53,597 nucleotides of DNA from an uncultured Bacteroidota bacterium (GCA_913043145.1 CAJWLP010000008.1:1-53597); one strand, 5' to 3'; shown: positions 45,494 to 53,597, numbered from the stretch's first letter. The notes: generated by a model not told the origin, from the sequence alone. Program-made: numbers and translations.

Positions 45494-46488
45494 AGCTTTT
45501 TTATTTCTATTGTGACGGTGTAATTATTAACTGAATTCCCAATAAGATTAATAGGTCTTATAACATAGTATTCTTCCTGGCTTCGTAAAATTAAATTTTG
45601 TCTTGAGTTCAACTTTATTTCATTTGTAGCTTGATCCTTCAAATAAAATAATCCGATGACACTATTTGATTTTTCATAAGAAAAGTTTTTTGCTTCGATG
45701 TAATTGATCTGTTCATAATCTAGCAAACTATCAATATGGATTTCAACGTGTTTATGATTTAACTCGGCACTTGGGAACAATCCTATATTTTCAGTTGAAG
45801 TCAATGAATATGGAATTCTTGAATATTTGGAAATTGAATCTACCTGATAATTAAGGTGAATGTGCCAATCATCAGTTTGTGGCTCGATGGAGTTTATTTT
45901 GATATTGTTGACTAATGAAAAATATGAGTACAGTTGAATATCATCTTTAATTATCGAATCTGTATATGTTACAGTCCCATCAAGCGGGCCATATTTAATG
46001 TGATAGGTATTGATGCCTGCATCAAGCAATTGAAATTTAAAATAATATTCCACAGAATCTTGCCTCCAATTTAAAACATACACGTCTTTATGAGATTCTG
46101 GATTGGAGAAATTAAAATCTCCCCAAGAGCCAATTGAGCTTTGGATTTGGTTGTTCTTTACTTCATCATATTGCCAAATGGTATTCCCATCAATGGATTT
46201 ATTATTAATTAATTCAAATCGATTAATAGTTGTATTAATCACACGGATTGGTTGACTAGGGTTAGTGTATACTCCCCAGCTACTTGAGTTGTTATCAAAT
46301 TTTAATTGCCAATTATATTTTTGTTTACTTAATGTACTTGTTGGATAACCTAATTTTATAAAGCTAGATGGCTCATCAATATTTAGGGTTAGATTAATTT
46401 TTTCAGAATCAACCTCTGGTAAATATACATCAGGAGTGAAACACCGAGATAATGAAAAAAGAAGTAATATGTATGTTGCTCTTTTCAT
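45490..46488 (-). CDS. HmuY-like putative lipoprotein or secreted protein (332 aa)
   Basis: Encoded directly behind a TonB-dependent receptor (ATGA overlap), as the heme-binding HmuY is behind HmuR. The body carries an HmuY-like pattern: YNWQLKFDNNSSSWGVY, SIGSWGDFNFSNPESHKDVYVL, VEYYFKFQLLDAG and YHIKYGPLDGTVTYTDS. The N-terminal hydrophobic stretch ends FSLSRC; the arginine before the cysteine breaks the normal lipobox, so lipidation is uncertain. The C-terminal ~130 residues extend beyond the HmuY part. The assignment is by pattern and position, and the ligand is not proven to be heme. Confidence 0.65.
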   Translation of the reverse strand: MKRATYILLLFSLSRCFTPDVYLPEVDSEKINLTLNIDEPSSFIKLGYPTSTLSKQKYNWQLKFDNNSSSWGVYTNPSQPIRVINTTINRFELINNKSIDGNTIWQYDEVKNNQIQSSIGSWGDFNFSNPESHKDVYVLNWRQDSVEYYFKFQLLDAGINTYHIKYGPLDGTVTYTDSIIKDDIQLYSYFSLVNNIKINSIEPQTDDWHIHLNYQVDSISKYSRIPYSLTSTENIGLFPSAELNHKHVEIHIDSLLDYEQINYIEAKNFSYEKSNSVIGLFYLKDQATNEIKLNSRQNLILRSQEEYYVIRPINLIGNSVNNYTVTIEIKKL

Positions 46489-48371
46489 GGAGTTGTATAA
46501 ATAACTTTGAATGTAAATGAACGGGGGTACCCGCTTATAATACTTTCATTATTAATAAAATTTCGGTCAATTTCTGTCAATTGGTAGGTGTTATTATCTA
46601 TAAATGATGATTGAAGAATATTATTAATTCCGAATGAAATCTGGAGTTTTTCTTTGATAAAATTTCTTTGAATTCTGATAGAAAGAAAACGCATTTTTTG
46701 TTGTTCAGCGATGTATACAATTCCATCAGAAATAAATGAGCTGGAACGTTTTCCTATGTATTTTGCAGTTAGTCCTAATAAGAATTTAGATCCAGGTATG
46801 TTTACATGCGTATTTAAGTTTAGCTCAGGGTAAAAAAATGTGAAATTTCCTGTATCTCTTGAATTATTATTAGAATGCATCATTGCACTAGGCTTAATAG
46901 TAAGTATTTTGTTAGAGAAGGCAATACTTGCGTAAGTTGAAAAACTTGAGGATTTCCCAGAAGATACATAGGCTTTAGATTCGGTCACTCTGGGAATATT
47001 ACTTTGAGTAATAAATAGCATACCACTCGTGGCATTTAAGTTATTTTGATTTAAGATTATATTAGCATGAATAGCATTTTGTCTTAAAGGCTCTAACAAA
47101 ACATTATTTCTGACACCATTATTGAAATGGGGTGGGTAAAATAGTTGGCTAAATGGGGCATAAGATACAGATGCATGTGAGGTAAAATTGAGTTGAATGA
47201 CCTCTCTAGGTGCGAGCTTTATTTGAAATTGAGGTAATAAAAAATTTCCTGAAAGGTTGTTGTGCCATAAGTTTATTCCTCCGTTCAGAAGGATTGTATT
47301 TCTGTACCTAAATGAGAGTATTCCATAAGCTGAATAATCATTGTAAGCAGTTGATATTGCATCAATATATGGGTAGGTATTATCTCTCGTATTACTGAGA
47401 TTAATTCCCATGGAATAACCTAAAGGTTTGCTATGCGATTTAAGGGATAACTTGATGTGTCCTTGATTATATCCAATATTTGGGTGAGTATAAAAGCTGG
47501 CAAATGCATCTTCTTGACCGGTATTTAAGTTTTTATCAATAAGCGAATTATTGCTCTTAAAATGATGAGCCATTCCTTCTAGTGATAAGGTATGATTTTT
47601 TGAAGCTTTTAATTGAAGTGAACCATAAATATTATGTTTATTAAAATCATTTTCGTGATCTCTTACACGCGATGTACCTGAGATGATATTTCCTTTATTT
47701 TGGGTATGTATTTTTGAGTGATCACTTTGAATATTGAGTGTCACACTAGGAAGAATTTTATATTGATACTTAAGGTTTAAATCATACCTTTCAAATGCTC
47801 CAAGTGATGTTGATCGAAGTCTTTTGTCATCATATAAATTGTTTGTAAAGCTCCTACTTAATCCTACCTGCCCACTATGAACAACATTACTCAGCCCAAT
47901 AATAAAGGATCCATGAAAGTCACTCAAAGATGTGTTTGTGATATTTAATCGGGACCAAATTGGGCTTTTTGGAATTTTAATAGAGTATAAGTTGATTATT
48001 ATACCACTGTTCTTTGCCAGGCCAATTACAGGTGTAAGGTGTATTTCAATGCGATCAATATCCCAAAGTGGGATGGACCTGTAATCGTAGTTTATATTTT
48101 GATCTAAAGCAGCTGGGAAACCGTCTTTATATACAGCAATATTGTCAATGGTTAGCGACCCATAACTGATTTGATTTAATCCATCTTTAGAAAAGCTATG
48201 AAACAATGGTAATATTGATAATGCTTGCTCTAGGTTTTGAAGGTTTGCCGTTTGAATGTCTTCTCTAGATAGTAAAAAGGTATAGTTACTACTGTCTTGG
48301 GCCATAGATTTAGTGAATAAACAGGTAATTAAACTTGCAGCTATAATTATGGATGAACAAAACTTTTTCAA
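46485..48371 (-). CDS. TonB-dependent receptor (628 aa)
   Basis: Outer-membrane receptor with signal peptide (ITCLFTKSMAQ). The plug domain is visible at about 35-135 (SREDIQTANLQNLEQALSIL, LTIDNIAVYKDGFPAAL, YRSIPLWDIDRIEI), and the remainder is barrel strands to the end (RSFTFKVIYTTP). No N-terminal carboxypeptidase-like extension. The start is a TTG at 48371 as no ATG precedes the signal peptide. It lies 77 bases downstream of a metal ABC transporter operon and is followed by the HmuY-like gene, which suggests metal, heme or metallophore uptake. Confidence 0.88.
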   Translation of the reverse strand: MKKFCSSIIIAASLITCLFTKSMAQDSSNYTFLLSREDIQTANLQNLEQALSILPLFHSFSKDGLNQISYGSLTIDNIAVYKDGFPAALDQNINYDYRSIPLWDIDRIEIHLTPVIGLAKNSGIIINLYSIKIPKSPIWSRLNITNTSLSDFHGSFIIGLSNVVHSGQVGLSRSFTNNLYDDKRLRSTSLGAFERYDLNLKYQYKILPSVTLNIQSDHSKIHTQNKGNIISGTSRVRDHENDFNKHNIYGSLQLKASKNHTLSLEGMAHHFKSNNSLIDKNLNTGQEDAFASFYTHPNIGYNQGHIKLSLKSHSKPLGYSMGINLSNTRDNTYPYIDAISTAYNDYSAYGILSFRYRNTILLNGGINLWHNNLSGNFLLPQFQIKLAPREVIQLNFTSHASVSYAPFSQLFYPPHFNNGVRNNVLLEPLRQNAIHANIILNQNNLNATSGMLFITQSNIPRVTESKAYVSSGKSSSFSTYASIAFSNKILTIKPSAMMHSNNNSRDTGNFTFFYPELNLNTHVNIPGSKFLLGLTAKYIGKRSSSFISDGIVYIAEQQKMRFLSIRIQRNFIKEKLQISFGINNILQSSFIDNNTYQLTEIDRNFINNESIISGYPRSFTFKVIYTTP

Positions 48372-48447
48372 TTTTTACTATGTAGATTGTTATTTCCTAT
48401 ACAATGATAGATATCACAAAGAAAATAAATGGAAGAATCGCAGGATT

Positions 48448-49308
48448 TTAGTCAGATATTACATCTATTTTACTTTTCTGACTACTTGTGATCACGAAAA
48501 CAATGGTAAAAATAGCTCCAATTACCGCAGATATAGCTCCAGCTACTGATACATCTAATAATTTAGCCAGGTAGTAACCAACAATTGAGCATAAAATACC
48601 AAAAGCACAGGCTAAAACGAGCATTTTCTTAAAATTCCCAGTCAGTAAATATGCAATTGCCGGAGGGCCAGACAAGAATGCGATTACAAGAATTGCCCCA
48701 ACAGATTCAAATGAAACCACGGTAGTAAGCGATACACCACTCATTAAAAAGTAATGCCAAAAACCAATGGCAATCCCAGTTGATATTGAAAAATTAGGAT
48801 CAAAAGTGGTAATAAATAAACCTTTGTATCCCCAAGTAACAGCTAATACGATGATAATGCAAACAACCCCTAATATAAGGGTCTGTCTTGGTAGATAAAA
48901 ATCGCCAATAATGGGCTCTAACCAGAGAGAAACATATTCCAATTCGCCATATAAAACACATTGTTGATCGATATCAGCATTAGCTCCAAATTTTGAAATT
49001 AGAATAATTCCAATGGCAAATAATAGCGTGTAAGAAACTCCTATTGAAGCGTCACTTTGAAGACGTGCCTTTTGAGTAAACCATTCGATTATGATTGTGG
49101 CTAAAATTCCACTGGATGCGGCACCTATTAGAATGGGTAAGCTAGAAGTAGAACCAGAAATTATGTATGCGAAAAATATACCTGGAAGTACAGCGTGTGA
49201 TATCGCATCACCAATCATAACCATTTTTCGCATGACTAAAAAACTGCCCATAATAGCACAGTTAATTGCTACTAGACATGCAGTCAATATGATATAAAAG
49301 TCATTCAT
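48448..49308 (-). CDS. Metal ABC transporter permease (second)
   Basis: 286 residues with about eight hydrophobic segments, in the ABC-3 family for Mn/Zn/Fe. Visible: GSFLVMRKMVMIGDAISHAVLPGI near the start, the central LLFAIGIILISKFG, and SFESVGAILVIAFLSGPPAIAYLL. It shares the operon with a second, longer permease (one-base overlap), an ATPase and a binding protein. Heteromeric permease pairs are usual for TroC/TroD-type systems. The next gene is the TonB receptor, 76 bases on. Confidence 0.94.
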   Translation of the reverse strand: MNDFYIILTACLVAINCAIMGSFLVMRKMVMIGDAISHAVLPGIFFAYIISGSTSSLPILIGAASSGILATIIIEWFTQKARLQSDASIGVSYTLLFAIGIILISKFGANADIDQQCVLYGELEYVSLWLEPIIGDFYLPRQTLILGVVCIIIVLAVTWGYKGLFITTFDPNFSISTGIAIGFWHYFLMSGVSLTTVVSFESVGAILVIAFLSGPPAIAYLLTGNFKKMLVLACAFGILCSIVGYYLAKLLDVSVAGAISAVIGAIFTIVFVITSSQKSKIDVISD

Positions 49309-50588
49309 TAGTATGGGATCTCACTTTGGTGTGGATCTTTTTCGGGTCTATCTAATAATGTTATAAGATGTTTTTCAATTTCGGGTGTAATGACATGTTC
49401 AATCCCTTCGGCATCATCATGCAGATGATCCTTATCCAGTTGAAAATATTTAGACAAGTAGATTTCCCAAAGGCGATGTTTACGAATTACTTCTCGTGCT
49501 GCAATTTTGCCTTTCTCATTAAGTATAATGGTTCCTTTAACTTGACTAAGTATTTGCTTTTTTTCTAATCGTTTTAATGTTGTTTTTAATTGGGCGGAGG
49601 ATTGAATGTCAGATAATTGATCTACATGAATACTTTCTTTCCTTTCTTCTGATAACTTGTATAATTTCTTAAGTGTGTTTTCATTATTGATTTTAAGATT
49701 GTTTGATCTCCTAATTCTCATTCGAGCAATAACTCCTTTTTCTTTTCCAAAGAAGATAGCAAATATTGTGAAGGATGATAATACAACGACAATCCAAGGT
49801 CCAGTTGGCATTGCTGTTCCGCTAGAGCTGATAATTACACCTGTGAACCCACTCAATAATGCGAAGATACCTGCATAAATTAGCATCTTTTTTATAGAGT
49901 TTGTAAGAAATCGGGCACCACTTGCAGGAGTAATTAATAAGGCTGCCATAAGCACAATACCTACGGATTGTATACCAATAGCAACCGTAATAACGGTTAG
50001 AAGGGCTAAAAATGATTTGATAATTTTAATATTAAAACCTAAACTTTTCGCATATTCTTCGTCAAAACTAATCATACTAAAAGCTCTTAAAAAAACTGCG
50101 ATACATAAAGTATTGATTAGTGCAATAACTGAGAATGTTATTACATCTTGTAGTGTCATGCTTGCAGCCTTCCCAAATAAAAAGCTATCCAATCCACTTT
50201 GTGCAGCATTGCCACTGTGTTGTATTTTGGTCAGAAGCACAATGCCGATTCCGAAGAAAACACTTAATGTCAAAGCCATAATAGTATCTGGTTTTAATTT
50301 CGACTTACTATGAATATAATCTACAAGCCAAATAGATAGAATCCCAGAGGTTGTAGCTCCTATTAAAAAATAAAGAGGGTTTTTAACTCCAGTAAGCATG
50401 AATGAAATAGCAACACCTGGCAAAACTGCATGAGAAATAACGTCACCTAGTAAAGCTCGTTTTCTGAGATAAGAAAATGTACCCACAATGCCAGCTCCAA
50501 AACAAATTATTCCAGCACCAATACTAACCACCCAAAAGGTATAATATTCACTTGAGAAATAACTAGGTATATTTTGCCAAAAACTCAT
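49308..50588 (-). CDS. Metal ABC transporter permease fused to MntR/DtxR-like domain
   Basis: 426 residues. The first ~285 are an ABC-3 permease (LLGDVISHAVLPGVAISFML, SVGIVLMAALLITPASGARFL, PTGPWIVVVLSS). The last ~120 form a cytoplasmic winged-helix plus metal-binding region like MntR/DtxR: LKKLYKLSEERKESIHVDQL, LKRLEKKQILSQVKG, RKHRLWEIYLSKYF and LHDDAEGIEHVITPEIEKHL, ending RPEKDPHQSEIPY. The C-terminal His and Glu ligands are kept, but the positions of the N-terminal MntR ligands (Asp8, Glu11) appear to be Asn and Lys. The tail could sense metal and gate transport or bind DNA. Similar fusions exist in other bacteria. Confidence 0.9.
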   Translation of the reverse strand: MSFWQNIPSYFSSEYYTFWVVSIGAGIICFGAGIVGTFSYLRKRALLGDVISHAVLPGVAISFMLTGVKNPLYFLIGATTSGILSIWLVDYIHSKSKLKPDTIMALTLSVFFGIGIVLLTKIQHSGNAAQSGLDSFLFGKAASMTLQDVITFSVIALINTLCIAVFLRAFSMISFDEEYAKSLGFNIKIIKSFLALLTVITVAIGIQSVGIVLMAALLITPASGARFLTNSIKKMLIYAGIFALLSGFTGVIISSSGTAMPTGPWIVVVLSSFTIFAIFFGKEKGVIARMRIRRSNNLKINNENTLKKLYKLSEERKESIHVDQLSDIQSSAQLKTTLKRLEKKQILSQVKGTIILNEKGKIAAREVIRKHRLWEIYLSKYFQLDKDHLHDDAEGIEHVITPEIEKHLITLLDRPEKDPHQSEIPY

Positions 50589-51361
50589 TGATGTCTAATT
50601 GGGAATTCCTTATTTTCTAACTCTTGACTAATTTTTGATATCGTAGTTAATTTGCCACCATACGTATCTGTTAAAATCTGATCCGTGAAAACATCAGATG
50701 TTTTACCACATGCAACTAGTCGTGTATTCATCAAAACTAGATGATCAAAATACGATTGGGCAGTGTGTAAATCGTGGTGAACGATAACGAGTGTTTTGCC
50801 CTGACCTTTCATTTCTTTTAAAAGATCAACAATCATTTCTTCAGTTGCGATATCTACCCCAGCAAATGGCTCGTCCATTAAAAATAGTTCCCCTTGTTGA
50901 GCTATGGCTCTAGCTAGAAATACCCGTTGTTGTTGCCCTCCCGATAATTGGCTGATTTGTCTTTTAGCAAAGCCAAGCATATTCACTTTTTCCAGACTTT
51001 CCTGAATGATGTCATTATCCTCGCTTGTAAGCCTTTTGAACAATCCTCGAACATGAAACCGACCCATTGAAACAATATCCCAAACACTTGCTGGGAAATC
51101 CCAGTCTATTTCTTGTCGTTGTGGCACATAACTAACTTTATGACGCACTTGATTTAATTCCTGGTCATAAACTTTAGTATACCCCGTAGTGGGTGTAACA
51201 ACGCCCATAATTGATTTAAGTAGTGTACTTTTGCCACTTCCGTTAGGACCCATTATTCCAATTACTTGACCTTCAGGGAGTTTAAAATCAATATTCCAAA
51301 TGGCAGGTTTTCTTCCATAAAGAACAGTTAGATTATGAGCCTCTATAATTGGGATAGCCAT
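50585..51361 (-). CDS. Metal ABC transporter ATP-binding protein
   Basis: 258-residue ATPase with Walker A MGPNGSGKSTLLKSIMGV (about 35), the manganese/zinc family signature VSYVPQRQEIDWDFPASVWD, ABC signature QLSGGQQQRVFLARAIA, Walker B LFLMDEPFAGVD and switch VIVHHDLH. It powers the two permeases for import of a divalent metal. Overlaps the fused permease by four bases and meets the binding protein by a one-base overlap. Confidence 0.95.
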   Translation of the reverse strand: MAIPIIEAHNLTVLYGRKPAIWNIDFKLPEGQVIGIMGPNGSGKSTLLKSIMGVVTPTTGYTKVYDQELNQVRHKVSYVPQRQEIDWDFPASVWDIVSMGRFHVRGLFKRLTSEDNDIIQESLEKVNMLGFAKRQISQLSGGQQQRVFLARAIAQQGELFLMDEPFAGVDIATEEMIVDLLKEMKGQGKTLVIVHHDLHTAQSYFDHLVLMNTRLVACGKTSDVFTDQILTDTYGGKLTTISKISQELENKEFPIRHQ

Positions 51362-52272
51362 TATTTAAGTCCTTTGATTATAGTTTGAACATTAGAAATT
51401 AACATTCCTTCATACGTTCCAGCAGGGGTGTTTTTTTCTCCCAAAGCATCACTATACAGTGTCCCACCAATACGGATGCTATAATCTCTTGCTTGAGCAC
51501 TTGCGACTACTGCTTCTAGATTTTTATTTGGAACACTTGTTTCTACAAATACAGATTTAATCTTGTTATCTATTATAAAATCTGTAAGATCTTTTATGTC
51601 TTTAGTGCCATATTCTGCAGTGGTCGAAATCCCTTGAAGACCTCTCACTTTAAATTTAAATGCATCTCCAAAATATTCAAATGCATCATGACTTGTTATT
51701 AAGATTCGTTGACTTGAATCAAGTCCTTCATCCAAAAGCTGCTGAAGCCTAATTTGTGTGGATTGAATTTTGGTTGCATAGTCTTGGTAATTTTCTAAAA
51801 TACGATTAAGGCCATTTTGTTTTTCCAACTCTTTAGCGATACCATTAAGACCTTCAAGCCATAAATCAGGGCTAAACCAAACATGAGGATCAACAAGATC
51901 AGATGTATTATCTACTCGTTTTAAATCTGATTTTTTTATGTAATTACCAATCGCAAAAACAGGTTTTGATTTTGAGAAATTTTCGAGCATTTGTGCCATC
52001 TTTCCTTCCAAATGCAAGCCATTATAAACGATGATGTCAGCGTCAGATAGTTTTGATATATCACCTTGCGATGCTTTGTATAAGTGTGGATCTACTCCAG
52101 CTCCCATAATAGAAATCACCTCAGCTTGACCATCAATAATTTGAGCGACACAATCCCCCAATATTCCTGTTGTTGTGACAATAGTTAATGGTTTATTTTC
52201 ATTTTTAGTTGTTGAACAACCATTAAAAATAATCAACAAAAAGAAAAATACTAAAAGTTTGTTTAAATTCAT
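51361..52272 (-). CDS. Metal ABC transporter substrate-binding lipoprotein (Mn/Zn/Fe type)
   Basis: 303 residues; lipobox IIFNGC (Cys19). Cluster A-I binding protein of the TroA/PsaA/MntC family. Putative metal ligands in order: His of GVDPHLYKA, His of LVDPHVWFSPD, Glu of VFVETSVPN, and Asp of TLYSDALG. This His-His-Glu-Asp set is the one known from manganese-binding PsaA-type proteins and lacks the long His-rich loop of ZnuA, so Mn(II) or Fe(II) is favoured over Zn. I start at the ATG at 52272; an upstream reading would add 11 residues before the signal peptide. First gene of the four-gene operon. Confidence 0.92.
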   Translation of the reverse strand: MNLNKLLVFFFLLIIFNGCSTTKNENKPLTIVTTTGILGDCVAQIIDGQAEVISIMGAGVDPHLYKASQGDISKLSDADIIVYNGLHLEGKMAQMLENFSKSKPVFAIGNYIKKSDLKRVDNTSDLVDPHVWFSPDLWLEGLNGIAKELEKQNGLNRILENYQDYATKIQSTQIRLQQLLDEGLDSSQRILITSHDAFEYFGDAFKFKVRGLQGISTTAEYGTKDIKDLTDFIIDNKIKSVFVETSVPNKNLEAVVASAQARDYSIRIGGTLYSDALGEKNTPAGTYEGMLISNVQTIIKGLK

Positions 52273-52277
52273 TAGCA

Positions 52278-52305
52278 CAAAATTATCATATTTAACTTCA
52301 TGCAA
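52278..52305 (-). promoter_or_regulatory. Bacteroidota promoter (TTG-N17-TAATTTTG) for the metal ABC operon
   Basis: On the minus strand TTG (52303-52305) is 17 bases from the exact -7 box TAATTTTG (52278-52285). The box ends only five bases before the ATG at 52272, so the transcript would be nearly leaderless if this promoter and start are both right. I see no clear repressor box. Confidence 0.55.
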
Positions 52306-52374
52306 TGCTTATACTTGATGAATAATTAATCGATGAATGCATTATCCAAATTCTAAATAAATTTGTAATCGATC

Positions 52375-52908
52375 ATGGATTACCGACAATTCTTTTTGGT
52401 TATTTTTTTGCAATCGTGTGTAATCGTAAATGCTCAATTGTATGTATTAAAAGGTCAAAGGCAAGACAGTTCGGCATTTAATTGTATTTTACACAAAGAA
52501 TTGCCTGCACTATGTGATACGTTTTATAAAGCAATACCTCAGATGAATCTGGAGATTATCAAACCTTTTGTGCCTGATGTTAAATTTTTGAAGGGAACGT
52601 TTGATACCATGGATATTCAATTTAGGAATGATCAGGTAATTTTTAAACAGCAGATGATTTTACTTAGTTTACAACGGGATTATCGTAAAATTTTAAAAAC
52701 AACTAATAAGTTGAAAATAAATTTTAAAAAGCTCGCACGAACTGATTTAAATTTCGATCATGGTAGCGATGAAGATGGAAATCAGTATTGTTATGTCACG
52801 CAATATTATCAACGTAGAAAGCATAAATATACCCTATCGTTTATTGCTATTATGTTAAATGGGTACTGGTTTGTTGGGGATGAACTTAAATTTAATGTTT
52901 TAGAATGA
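52375..52908 (+). CDS. Secreted protein of unknown function (177 aa)
   Basis: A signal peptide (FFLVIFLQSCVIVNAQ) leads a small mixed alpha/beta protein. The middle (QNQVIFKQQ-type and LLSLQRDYRKILKTTNKLKI) is basic; the C-terminus has a GSDEDGNQYCYVTQYY and a LSFIAIMLNGYWFVGDELKF pattern, reminiscent of small secreted proteins with an LEA/NTF2-like layout, but I do not recognise the family. Overlaps the next gene by ATGA, so they are co-expressed. Confidence 0.75.
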   Translation: MDYRQFFLVIFLQSCVIVNAQLYVLKGQRQDSSAFNCILHKELPALCDTFYKAIPQMNLEIIKPFVPDVKFLKGTFDTMDIQFRNDQVIFKQQMILLSLQRDYRKILKTTNKLKINFKKLARTDLNFDHGSDEDGNQYCYVTQYYQRRKHKYTLSFIAIMLNGYWFVGDELKFNVLE

Positions 52909-53513
52909 GAAAAGGGTTCGTATTATTTTTATTTATTGGATTGTGGGGCTATTCCCAATCTTGGAATGTAAAAAAGCACCCCAATAATCGCAAGAGGGCG
53001 ATTTTTAAAAATGGTCAGCAAATTAGCAGTTATCGATTTTCTGAAGTAAGTGAGCTTTCTGAGGGATTGTTTTATGTAGCCGAAGGAGATTTGTATGGCT
53101 ATTTAAACTCTGATGGTAGATTATTGACACCTTATAGATTTGCCTTTGCGAGTAATTTTAAAAATGGATTTGCCTTGGTGGGAGACAGTGTTTATCAGAA
53201 TATTTTGACAAGGCAAATGAAGCTGATATTGCCCAATATTTATGTTCGTGTTCGGATGCCTAAATTTGGACTTATTTTGGTACAATCTCAAAGAGGTCTT
53301 TGGGGAGCTTATGACATAGAAGGCAAATTAAAACTGCCCGTTATTTATTCCTTACCTCCTTATTTAGTTAATCAAAATATCATTATCATAAAATTGAATA
53401 ACGAGTATGGCTTGGTAAACTCAAATAATGAAACACTGTATAATCCTTCCTATCAATACATAAGTCCCAAAGGGTATGGGTACAAGAGTGGCACTTATTT
53501 GCGTTTGTTTTAA
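52905..53513 (+). CDS. WG-repeat-like secreted protein (202 aa)
   Basis: A signal peptide (MRKGFVLFLFIGLWGYSQ) is followed by short repeats in the WG-repeat style: LSEGLFYVAEGDLYGYLNSDG, FKNGFALVGDS, RGLWGAYDIEGKL, NNEYGLVNSNNETL, each a beta hairpin that ends in a Gly-Tyr/Trp pair. The repeats probably form a solenoid or propeller that binds protein partners. Paired with the preceding secreted protein by a four-base overlap; role unknown. Confidence 0.8.
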   Translation: MRKGFVLFLFIGLWGYSQSWNVKKHPNNRKRAIFKNGQQISSYRFSEVSELSEGLFYVAEGDLYGYLNSDGRLLTPYRFAFASNFKNGFALVGDSVYQNILTRQMKLILPNIYVRVRMPKFGLILVQSQRGLWGAYDIEGKLKLPVIYSLPPYLVNQNIIIIKLNNEYGLVNSNNETLYNPSYQYISPKGYGYKSGTYLRLF

Positions 53514-53571
53514 AAATACATCATATCTAAACTAAATTTCAGAACCCATATTTTGTTGTTTTATTTGCACT

Positions 53572-53597
53572 ATGCTGACTACCAGTAAACAAATAGC
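53572..53597 (+). CDS. Possible start of a further gene, cut by window edge
   Basis: An ATG preceded by TTTATTTGCACT (a near match to the -7 box, with one base off) opens a frame of nine residues, MLTTSKQIA, running out of the window. Too short to identify. Confidence 0.3.

Noticed and set aside
1-53597. CRISPR array, tRNA, rRNA, insertion sequence or prophage
   Set aside because: I looked for direct repeats with spacers, cloverleaf patterns, transposase motifs and phage genes while reading and found none. A dedicated search could still find a weak one.

Overview
The window comes from a member of the Bacteroidota, most likely a free-living, gliding or surface-associated relative of the Flavobacteriia, Cytophagia or Saprospiria. 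This rests on several points. Four genes end in type IX secretion (T9SS) sorting domains, both type A and the type B gliding-associated form, and a further secreted protein ends in a related Pro-Asn-Pro domain. There are two TonB-dependent receptors, many lipoproteins and a bshA gene. TAnnTTTG promoter boxes sit just upstream of many starts, Shine-Dalgarno sites are not obvious, and the DNA is AT-rich. The genes are densely packed. No gap exceeds 300 bases; the largest (21363-21599) holds a SAM-I riboswitch and a terminator. I saw no tRNA, rRNA, insertion sequence, prophage or CRISPR array.

Layout. 1-2325: end of lpd (dihydrolipoamide dehydrogenase), a conserved 159-residue protein, and tsaB. 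2384-10974: a tight four-gene unit (two secreted proteins with C-terminal sorting-type domains, one lipoprotein, one TonB-dependent receptor) with no assigned function. 11099-17537: an ABC-F ATPase, a DUF3108 protein, a predicted outer-membrane barrel, a 41-residue lipoprotein, a DUF368/PopT carrier overlapping aroE, and a lipocalin-like lipoprotein. 17540-21508: bshA, then metH lacking its homocysteine domain, under a SAM-I riboswitch. 21600-29217: an ECF sigma factor, a one-pass membrane protein that looks like its anti-sigma factor but ends in a T9SS type B sorting domain, and a 1930-residue PKD-domain surface protein. These are arranged as one operon.

29273-39601: a YbjN-like protein, pyrC, a divergent Nudix hydrolase, a second type B surface protein (851 residues), a cytochrome c/OB-fold/YceI/DUF5777 operon, an acyl-CoA carboxylase beta subunit next to yebC, and a type A secreted protein. 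39643-45493: a SNF2 helicase, a conserved unknown protein, a membrane glycosyltransferase, and mpl (murein recycling). 45490-52272: a metal-uptake region with a substrate-binding lipoprotein, ATPase and two permeases, one fused to an MntR/DtxR-like domain, followed by a TonB receptor and an HmuY-like partner. 52375-53513: two small secreted proteins of unknown role. The window ends in what may be the first codons of another gene.

How the genes work together. The strongest candidate for an undescribed system is the sigma/anti-sigma/surface-protein operon: the putative anti-sigma factor carries a periplasmic copy of the sorting signal found on the cargo encoded beside it. This could couple transcription to secretion state. 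Second is the 2384-10974 export/TonB unit. Third is the metal transporter, whose permease carries a partly degenerate MntR-like sensor.
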